Assembly: GCA_037349105.1 (NCBI GenBank)
Contig: JAYJMM010000041.1
Span: forward strand, 2,604,001-2,668,000
Reading direction: 5' to 3'
From: Limnomonas spitsbergensis
Lineage: Eukaryota > Chlorophyta > Chlorophyceae > Chlamydomonadales
Length of the DNA: 64,000 nt
Shown here: piece after piece, positions 57,201 through 64,000 of the stretch
How positions within the stretch are numbered: position 1 is the first letter of the stretch
Layout: each line of letters opens with the position of its first letter
Notes under the pieces: model-generated
Databases searched by the model: none
Told to the model about the DNA's origin: nothing
The model's input: only the letters and a program-made list of their open reading frames with translations
Translations under genes and position numbers: made by a program

Positions 57201-60200
57201 ACCTGGGGATGGCGGGGGGGCAGGGTGGGGGCAAGGATGAGCATTGCGTTATGAAGAGAAATTGCGGAACAGCCACAACCTGATCCAGCAGGAACGAGTT
57301 GAACTGAGGGTCAAGCTTCAGAGGGGGGGGGGGGGCAAGGATCTGTGGAACCAGTGGAGTAGTGGACCCCTCTCCACAAATTGGAACCCAGTCCTCCAGT
57401 GGAACCCAGTCCTCAATATCAAATTGGCACCCAGTCCTCCAGTGGATCCCAGTCCTCAATATCATAACTTGAAAACTACCGTATACCATAACATACAAAC
57501 AATACCATTACTTAAAAACTATGGCTGGTTTCATTTATGTTGGCCATTTGGAGCCCCGCTCTGGTCACTCGAATACATTATATTCATACGAATAGATTTG
57601 ATCCCTCCAAATCTTCCCTAAAGCTGCTACATAAGCAATCATTGCAATGGCTGATGGTTTGCTCGATATCCAAGATACTGTGGATTCCCAACGCGTCGTC
57701 GATGCTGATGCAAGGGGCGAACATCGGGTCGCAGCAGCCTGTTGATTTTGTGGCGACCATTGATTATAGATAGCCGGTCATAGGCACATCTTCGCTCATT
57801 TCGAATGGATGCCGGACGGCTGGAAGGCCACCAAGAACGAGGTTTCAAACTGTCAATGACCATGAATGAGTACCTTGCACTTGGGACACCGGCAGAGCAG
57901 CAGGCAGCAAGCCTGAAAATCAGGTCAAGCAGCGCTTAAAAGAAGTCCAGAAGGAACAGCGACGAGATGGCTCGACAGGAGGCATATCTCATGCTGAGAC
58001 AACCCTCGGTGTGTCCGAGGACACTAAATATAGTCCGGGTAAGTTCTATACCGGTATACTGCTAGGGCCTATTGAAGAAGCTTTGGAGGGATAAAATCTA
58101 TTCGTATGAATATAATGTATTCGAGGGATCGGAGCGGCTCCAAATGGCCAACATAAATGAAACTAGCCATGTAACATCACTTGGAAACAAAACCATAAAT
58201 TGAAAACTGCACCTGGCGCTCCGCATCCATATGCCGCCACCGCGTTGCATCGTGGTGTCACAGTACTTTCAAGAGTTTAGGGTTCAAGGGGTTTGGGGTT
58301 CATGGGGTTTAGGGTTCATGGGGTTTATGTTTCAGGGTTCAAGGGGTTAAGGGTTCATGGGGTTTAGGGTTAAGGGTTCAAGGGGTTACGGGTTCATGGG
58401 GTTTAGGGTTCATGGGGTTTAGGGTTACGGGTTCAAGGGGTTAAGGGTTCAAGGGGTTACGGGTTCATGGGGTTTAGGGTTACGGGTTCAAGGGGTTAAG
58501 GGTTCATGGGGTTAAGGGTTCATGGGGTTAAGGGTTCGTGGGGTTTAGGGTTTAGGGTTCAAGGGGGAAAGGGGGCGCATGCTGGTGCCATGAGTAACCA
58601 TAACGGAAATGATTGAACCCCATCACTCCACTTGGATATGCCACCACAACAAAGCATCGTGGTGTCACAGTGCTTTCCTGGCGGCGGAGGCGGCGCAGGC
58701 GGGTGTTAGTAACAAATATCTGAAATCCGATACTGAACATGTTCCGACTTCCCTCGTCATTAACGCTATTGCTTGGCAAAGGGTTCCGCAGATTTGCTTT
58801 GCCTTCCCTCATAATTTACGATGTTTGGGGTTGAGGGATCCATGAATATACTAATTATCGATTGCCAACGCCAGTTTCCAGTCAACAATTAATAGTTTTG
58901 ATCGATGATTTGTCCTGAGGGCAGCATTAAAATAAATATTTTTTCCGTGCCCGAGGGAAGGCAAATCAAATATACTGTACATCTAATACTATGTATCGGC
59001 AGCTAACGCAGGTTTTCAGTCGGAGACTATGACAGTTTTTGGTGTGTCAATTGTTGCTCTGACGGCCATATTCAAAGGAATTATGAATTCACACCCGAGG
59101 TTAGTCAATTAAAAACTACGGTGCCCATACCTTGTACTCCAATTCGATATGCTGCCATAACAAGGCATCATGGTGTCACAACATGTTCACAAAGCAGCAC
59201 AGGCTTGTGCAAAACACACAGGAAAAATTGAATCCGGTACCCATACCTTGTAACAACCACTTCAATGTGCCGCCATAATGCAGCATCGTGGTGTCGCAGC
59301 ACGGTCATGAGGCGGCGCAGCCTCATGCACAAAATGAATGAATGATTGAATCCGGCACGGTGGCACTCCGCCCCTTGCACTCCACTTCAATGTGCTGCCA
59401 TAATACGTCATCGTGGTGTCGCAGCACGGTCATGAGGCGATGCATGCTTGTGCAAAAGATAAAGGAATGATTTAATCCGGCACGGTGGCACCCATACCTT
59501 GCACTCCACTTCAATGTGCCGCCATAATGCAGCATCATGGTGTCGCAGCACAGTCATGAGGCGGCGCAAGGTGGCCCGTATGCCGGTCTGTGCATTGTCC
59601 AGCTGCTGGCAGAAGTGGTCTCGGAACTCCGATATCAGATCCATGAAGCACCAGAACGCGTCTGCCTCGGCATAGTGTCGCGCCTGATTGGAAAAGGAAA
59701 GACGATTTAAAGAGGAGTCAAAGAGGAGGGGAGGTCATGGAAGGTAGCCGCCTCGACATAGAGGCTGCTGTTGCAAAACAATGGACATTTTATTTGCGTC
59801 ATTAAACATCCAAGAAACGAACAGATCACGTCTATCAAAGCAGCAGAACGCATCCACCTCAGGGGCTCAGCTGCTGATTGGCACACGTTGCCCCGGCTCG
59901 GCTGGCACTGAAGCCAGTCAGGCTGCCACTGGTGTGCGTGTGTGTGTGTGTGTGTACGTGTCATTTCAAAAAGCCTCCTATTTCATGGGACTCCACCCAC
60001 CCCCATGCAGGTGACCGTCTTGGATGAGCATGAGCAGTACATTATACCCCCCCCCCCCGTACTACACACACCTAACCCCCATACTACAAGCACCCCCCCC
60101 TGTTCATGTCCATCTTCGACAAGTAGTACAAAAAAGATCAGTACACTCCCTTCCCCAATACTACATCCACCACCTCCACGTCCAGTACATGTTGGGCAAG

Positions 60201-63200
60201 CAGTACAGTGCAGTGCAGTACACCCACCTCCAGTGCTACACACGCACCCACATGGTGATGTCCACCTAGGACGAGCAGTACAGTGAAGTGCACTGCAACA
60301 CCCACTCAACTCCAGCAGTACACCCCCACCTCCATGTCCGTCTCTCATCTTTACTAAGCAGTACAGTACTACAGTCCCTGCTCATCCCCATTCCCCTGTA
60401 GTAGATACCACCTCCAGTAGTACAGTCCACATCTCCATGGATGTCGCTCATTTGACCAAGCAGTACAGTACTACAGTCCCCACCCGTCCCCAGTGGTACA
60501 AATCCCACCCTGAGAAGTACAGTCCAGCCCCACCCCCAGATCCATGTCTATCTTGAGCAAGTAGTACAGCGGTGCCATGAGCTTGTTCATGCCCTGGATG
60601 TACCGCAGCCCCTGAAGTACAAACCCACCCCCAGATCCATGTCTATCTTGAACAAGTAGTACAGCGGTGCGATGAGCTTGTTCATGCCCTGGATGTACCG
60701 CAGCCCCTGAAGTACAAACCCACCCCCAGATCTGTGTCTATCTTGAACAAGTAGTACAGCGGTACGATGAGCTTGTTCATGCCCTGGATGTACCGCAGCC
60801 CCTGAAGTACAAACCCACCCCCAGATCCATGTCTATCTTGAACAAGTAGTACAGCGGTGCGATGAGCTTGTTCATGCCCTGGATGTACCGCAGCCCCTGA
60901 AGTACAAACCCACCCCCAGATCCATGTCTATCTTGAACAAGTAGTACAGCGGTGCCATGAGCTTGTTCATGCCCTGGATGTACCGCAGCCCCTGAAGTAC
61001 AAACCCACCCCCAGATCCATGTCTATCTTGAACAAGTAGTACAGCGGTGCGATGAGCTTGTTCATGCCCTGGATGTACCGCAGCCCCTGAAGTACAAACC
61101 CACCCCCAGATCCATGTCTATCTTGAACAAGTAGTACAGCGGTGCGATGAGCTCGTTCATGCCCTGGATGTACCGCAGCCCCTGAGGTACAAACCCACCC
61201 CCAGATCTGTGTCTATCTTGAACAAGTAGTACAGCGGTGCGATGAGCTCGTTCATGCCCTGAATGTACCGCAGCCCAGGGTTCAGCTTGGCATACAGAAA
61301 CAATGCCCGCTTGAGCTCCTGGAAGGGTGGGAGGTGGGGGGTGGGTAGCTGGTTCAACAACATAAAAAGGATGGGGGGGGCAGCGGGTTCAAAAACATAA
61401 CGGGGGCGGGGGGGGGCACATAAGGGCGGTACCAAGTACAAAAAGCGTCTACAAAGTTCCTCTCTGAGCTCCTGGACGATAGGGTGTGTGTGGGGGGGGG
61501 GGAGGGGCAACAAGGTTCCGCAGACGGGCGTCGGGACCAAGCCTTGGGGTTTACACACAAGCCTTGACAAACAGGGAAACGGCGATGGGGTCCATATTTG
61601 CGAACCCTGATAACGAGACACAGCCAGCACGGTATCCTGTGTTCATACCTCCCACCCTGAGTCCAACTTGGACCAGGACCCGGTCCACATCTGAACCTGC
61701 TCCTAATGACTGGGCCAAACTGCCCCCCCCGTCCCCTCCCAGACCTCCTCATGGGGCAGGCAGGCCCTGCCTCCAACCGTCCCCCCTTACCTACCACCAT
61801 GAACTTTTGCATAGGGTAGACAGGCCCTGTATCCAAGCGAACCTCCCTCCTTCCCTCCCACCCTGTCCTCTTCCATAGGCAAGGTAGGTTATGTCTCCAA
61901 CCGTACCCCTCCTCCCCCCCTGTACTCTTCCACAGGGCAGGTAGGCCCAGCCTCCAACCGACCCGCCCTCCCTCCCTCCACGATGTACTCTTCTACAGGG
62001 CAGGTACGCCCTGCCTCCAACCGACCCGCCCTCCCTCCCTCCACGATGTACTCTTCTACATGGCAGGTACACCCTGCCTCCAACCGACCCACCCTCCCTC
62101 CCACCCTGTACATTCCCATGGGGCGGGTAGGCCCTGCCTCTGACCATCCTCAGGCAGCCTGAGAGGGCTGGTCATACAACCCTCCCTCCCTTAACATCTA
62201 TAACACACACTTTGGTAGTTCTCCGTCTCCTCTGTGAAAAGTGCACGTCCCTCCTCACCTCCCCCCCCTCTCCCTCCCCTCGCCTCCTCCCCCCCCCCAC
62301 ACATCCTCCTCCCTTCCCTTCTTCCCTCCCTACACCCTGGACACGCACAACCCATATTCCGTTGGCTCTCCGCCTCCTTTGGAACCAATGTCAAGACGTG
62401 CTGATACCCCCTACGTGTCCCATTAAAGCGAATGCAGGACTCACGTTTCTGCGGTCCTCCGCCTCTTCTTACTCTCAAGCCATCGTGTCAATAAGAGCAC
62501 ATCCCCACTGCCCCCCCCCCCCCCCCCCTCCAACGAATGCAGGATTCGCGTTTCTGCGGTCCTCCGCCTCTTTTTACTCTCAAGCCATCGTGTCAATAAG
62601 AGCACATCCCCACTGCCCCCCCCCCTCCAACGAATGCAGGACTCACGTTTCTGTGGTTCTCCGCCTCCTCCGAGTCTCCAGTAAAGAAGTGCATGTCTGG
62701 GTGTGTGCGCATCACATCACGCTCCACCTGCGTCATGACCTCAAAGTCCTGAAAGCAGGTGCACAATGGCAAAAAAATGAACAACACAGGGAAGAGTTGA
62801 GCGCAAGGGTTTAAAGCACCTTCAATCTAAGCAAATAAACAAAACGGGAGAGAGTGGAGCGCAAATGAAGACAGGGGAAAAAGTGCATGTCTGGGTGCTT
62901 GCGCATCCCATCCAGTGACACTTTTCGTGACTACAGCAATTCATTCCTCTGCGCCATACTGCATCCCGCTGATGTGCGTCGGCCGCAGGCGCGACTATTT
63001 ATGCCAAGGGTTTAGGGTTTAGGGTTTATGAGCACTGATCACATCCTGCGCCACCTGCGCCATGACCTCAAAGTCCTGCAGCTCGCGGCACAGCGGCACA
63101 ACATATTTGGAGAGTGCTGTGCAAATGACACACGGGTGTCGAGGCCACAGGGTTTCAGGGCTCAGTTCCTTGAGCTTCACATTTGGCCCTTCACCACCAC

Positions 63201-63494
63201 AATCTCTCCAGTGAGTGGCCAGGATATCAAAAACATGTGCTTAGGGTTTATGGTTTAGGGTTCAGGCAGGCCTAGTGTCGTGGGGTCCCCCCTTTTTGAG
63301 CGTGCCAATTGTACTGCTTAAGTAAGAAAACGAGATGTGTGGCTGGTGGTGGGTTCACACCTCTCATACCACCAGGTTCATGCCATCCCACACCTCCCTC
63401 ACACCTGGAAGTACACATTCCATTGGCTACTCTGCTCGAGGGACAGCGGGTGGTCGTCAGACGTGACATCCCTCGCCTGCAGGGGGTCCACCAC
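48137..63494 (-). CDS. TBC-domain Rab GTPase-activating protein (TBC1D13-like), 5' truncated by window edge
   Basis: Six exons, all phase 0: 63494-63405, 62748-62647, 61318-61199, 59683-59498, 57202-57026 and 48262-48137 (stop 48137-48139). Together they give about 266 codons of a TBC domain. It shows DDHPL then QWNVYFQ, the arginine-finger motif VERDVMR (IxxDxxR type), LNPGLRYIQGMNEL with the glutamine finger YIQ, ARHYAEADAFWCFMDLISEF, FRWITLLLSQEFSLPD with MRIWDTIL, and GDFTVIMKTLQRYPPVDI. Both catalytic fingers are present, so GAP activity toward a Rab is expected, at membranes of the vesicle system. The exon order matches the TBC1D13 subfamily closely. N-terminal exons lie beyond 64000. 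Introns hold a satellite and exon-edge ladders; the intron between the last two exons is 8.76 kb. Confidence 0.92.
48345..48415 (-). repeat. Decayed upstream copy of the TBC last-exon start
   Basis: CTGCACTCCTGGAGG, GTCACC, AAGACC, CAGCGCCACCCGCCTGTGG parallels the acceptor and exon start with many changes. Confidence 0.65.
48645..56632. repeat. 40-bp telomere-containing satellite, about 200 copies
   Basis: Unit AAACTTCACATTGCTGCGCA followed by TATCCTAATCCCTAAACCCC. The second half varies among a few types: CTAATCCCTAAACCCC, CTAAGCTCTTAACCCC, CTTAACCCTAAACCCC and CTTATCCCTAAACCCT. The CACATTGCTGCGCATATC core is almost invariant. Rare marker variants (a 39-bp unit with TTAACCCAAAC at about 50281, 51161, 51881, 53231, 54511 and 55911; CTTAACATTG variants) recur with their neighbours, showing higher-order duplications of roughly 0.7-1.4 kb. 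The whole array is inside the TBC gene intron between 57026 and 48262. Confidence 0.97.
57026..57202 (-). CDS. TBC gene exon
   Basis: 59 codons, phase 0/0, CCCCAG and ATGCAG|GTGAGG. FYSFRWITLLLSQEFSLPD and MRIWDTILSDEHGRTDCLLR. Confidence 0.92.
57240..57335 (-). repeat. Decayed upstream copy of the TBC exon start (57202)
   Basis: Reads LDPQFNSFLLDQVVAVPQF where the exon has VDPQFYSFRWITLLLSQEF; about 110 bp upstream in the intron. Confidence 0.85.
58205..59445 (-). repeat. Ladder of five decayed copies of TBC exon 59498 end
   Basis: Copies of the LMTVLRHHDAALWRHIEVEC segment lie at about 59375-59445, 59245-59330, 59126-59200, 58613-58695 and 58210-58275. The most diverged and truncated copies are those farthest from the exon; the nearest two also carry donor-side sequence. 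Confidence 0.85.
58271..58562. repeat. TTTAGGG-like array, ~16-bp units
   Basis: Units such as CATGGGGTTTAGGGTT and CAAGGGGTTAAGGGTT, about 18 copies, with the G-rich strand on plus, opposite to the other arrays. In a TBC intron. Confidence 0.9.
59498..59683 (-). CDS. TBC gene exon
   Basis: 62 codons, phase 0/0, CCAATCAG and TGCAAG|GTATGG. ARHYAEADAFWCFMDLISEF and DNAQTGIRATLRRLMTVLRH. Confidence 0.92.
60005..60500 (-). repeat. Older, decayed part of the YIQ exon ladder
   Basis: At about 60020, 60110, 60190, 60260, 60340 and 60445 words such as ATGTCCATCTT, AAGCAGTACAG and CAGTACA of the exon end recur with heavy divergence. Confidence 0.65.
60534..61181 (-). repeat. Seven 95-bp near-identical copies of the YIQ exon end
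   Basis: Each unit has a 78-nt open segment (GLRYIQGMNKLIAPLYYLF, KIDMDLG), a donor GTGGGT, and 17 nt later TACTTCAG acting as a possible acceptor for the next. Segments: 61104-61181, 61009-61086, 60914-60991, 60819-60896, 60724-60801, 60629-60706, 60534-60611. Most have Lys where the real exon has Glu (NEL). Confidence 0.92.
61199..61318 (-). CDS. TBC gene exon with the glutamine finger
   Basis: 40 codons, phase 0/0, CTTCCAG and CTGGGG|GTGGGT. ELKRALFLYAKLNPGLRYIQ then GMNELIAPLYYLF. An upstream decayed copy of its start (GAGCTCAGAGAGGAAC after GTCCAG) is near 61445-61475. Confidence 0.93.
61745..62145 (-). repeat. ~62-bp tandem repeat, seven units
   Basis: Units with GTTGGAGGCAGGG, CCTGCCC and GAAGAGTACA on the minus strand; the central ones nearly identical, the outer ones diverged. 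Perhaps an old exon-edge ladder with no surviving exon recognised. Confidence 0.8.
62431..62606 (-). repeat. Two downstream copies of TBC exon 62647 end plus donor
   Basis: AATGCAGGACTCACGTTTCT at 62431 and 62536 (slightly changed) repeats the donor and the last ~25 exon bases seen at 62633. Weaker echoes near 62355 and 62215. Confidence 0.85.
62647..62748 (-). CDS. TBC gene exon with the arginine-finger motif
   Basis: 34 codons, phase 0/0, GCTTTCAG and AGAAAC|GTGAGT. DFEVMTQVERDVMRTHPDMH then FFTGDSEEAE. Confidence 0.92.
63022..63090 (-). repeat. Upstream copy of TBC exon 62748 start, next to telomere-like sequence
   Basis: After GAGCTGCAG, DFEVMAQVAQDVISAH mirrors the exon start, then runs straight into CCCTAAACCCTAAACCC (63005-63024). 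Confidence 0.85.
63405..63494 (-). CDS. TBC gene exon, most upstream in window
   Basis: 30 codons, phase 0/0, GATCAG and TTCCAG|GTGTGA. VVDPLQARDVTSDDHPLSLE and QSSQWNVYFQ. Confidence 0.88.
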
Positions 63495-63544
63495 CTGATC
63501 ACCAGAGGGACAGGAGGGGAGGGGGGGGGGGGGTGAGGGGGGCA

Positions 63545-63885
63545 GAGGAGAGGATCAGGGACAGCGGGTGGTCGTCAGACGTGACATCCCTGGCCTGGGG
63601 GGCCGATCAGGGGGACAGGAGGGGAGAGGGGGGGGGGGTAGGTCAGGGTATTGAATGTGGAGAGAGGTTACAATAAAAAAACTGTTGAATGTAGGAGTGC
63701 TTTGAAAAGTGCTCATAGCGGGGAGGGGATGACATCCCTAGTCTGCAGGGGGCCCTCAGCCTGATCAAATGGGAAAGGAGGGGAAAGGGGGGGGGGTGGG
63801 GGGCAGAGGAGAGGATCACAAACAACTTGTAGCGTAGGAGGAGTGGCACGGCCTGCGCCTGCAGGGGGTCCACCACCTGAACACT
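63545..63885 (-). repeat. Upstream copies of TBC exon 63494 start
   Basis: Around 63550-63600, 63725-63770 and 63840-63880 the words TGTCACGTCTGACGACC, CTGCAGACTAGGGATGTC and GGTGGTGGACCCCCTGCAGG recur between G-rich intron runs. Confidence 0.75.
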
Positions 63886-64000
63886 GGGTGCGAGAGAGGG
63901 TGGGGGTCAGGATATTGAATGAGGGGAGGGGTTAACATGGAAACTCATGGTTGAATGTAGCAGTGCTTTGTGAAGGTGCTCATAGCGGGGAGGGGATGAC

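Noticed and set aside
60534..61181. Assembly artefact as explanation of the 95-bp array
   Set aside because: Not excluded, but the graded decay of further copies and similar ladders at other exons make a collapse or stutter error unlikely as the whole cause.

Overview
This is nuclear DNA from a eukaryote. It has multi-exon genes with GT/AG introns, long repeat-filled introns, an LTR retrotransposon, and many internal stretches of the plant/green-algal telomere motif (CCCTAAA/TTTAGGG). A green alga with a large, repeat-rich genome fits best. A prasinophyte such as Cymbomonas is my guess from this overall style, not something the sequence proves. There are no prokaryotic operons, CRISPR arrays or rRNA genes.

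Layout. 0-0.4 kb: 3' end of a Met/Gly/Gln-rich low-complexity protein gene (+). 1.07-1.94 kb: copy A of a dispersed repeat. 2.0-4.5 kb (-): exons of a protein-kinase-like gene. 4.92-5.86 kb: copy 1 of a 936-bp repeat with an ORF. 5.98-14.71 kb (+): a five-exon leucine-rich-repeat gene whose exon phases all agree (512 codons). Its introns hold a TTAA-flanked terminal-inverted-repeat element, an 87-bp MITE and a 15-bp telomere-like array. 15.3-16.2 kb: a 30-bp Pro/Ala minisatellite. 16.7-19.8 kb: dispersed repeats and a probable DNA-transposon relic. 20.4-21.3 kb (-): a coiled-coil gene. 21.7-24.6 kb (+): isolated unknown exons. 27.1-34.85 kb: copy B of the first repeat, split by a 6.43-kb Ty3/gypsy chromovirus (-) with 98% identical LTRs and a CATGG target duplication; copy A in this same window is the empty site. 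35.6-36.6 kb (-): a broken tyrosine recombinase. 37.09-38.03 kb: copy 2 of the 936-bp repeat, inverted. 39.4-43.42 kb (+): a methionine-R-sulfoxide reductase B gene with a single cysteine and no zinc site. 44-48 kb: intergenic dispersed repeats. 48.14-63.49 kb (-): a TBC1D13-like Rab GTPase-activating protein gene, convergent with MSRB, running off the right edge. One of its introns holds about 200 copies of a 40-bp satellite (8 kb) made from telomere-like sequence plus a unique segment.

The most striking feature is a recurring architecture I call exon-edge ladders. Around most recognisable exons of the LRR, MSRB and TBC genes, the flanking introns carry tandem, progressively decayed copies of the exon edge. 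Copies of the acceptor plus exon start lie upstream. Copies of the exon end plus donor lie downstream. Last exons have stop-codon tail copies in the 3' flank. In the TBC gene one ladder has seven nearly identical 95-bp units. Each is a 78-nt, phase-0, stop-free mini-exon that repeats the catalytic YxQ segment, followed by increasingly decayed copies further away. This suggests continuing exon-proximal duplication as a route of intron growth.

Functionally the genes are unrelated: vesicle traffic (TBC), oxidative repair (MSRB), LRR scaffold, kinase-like. What they share is the way their introns have been built.
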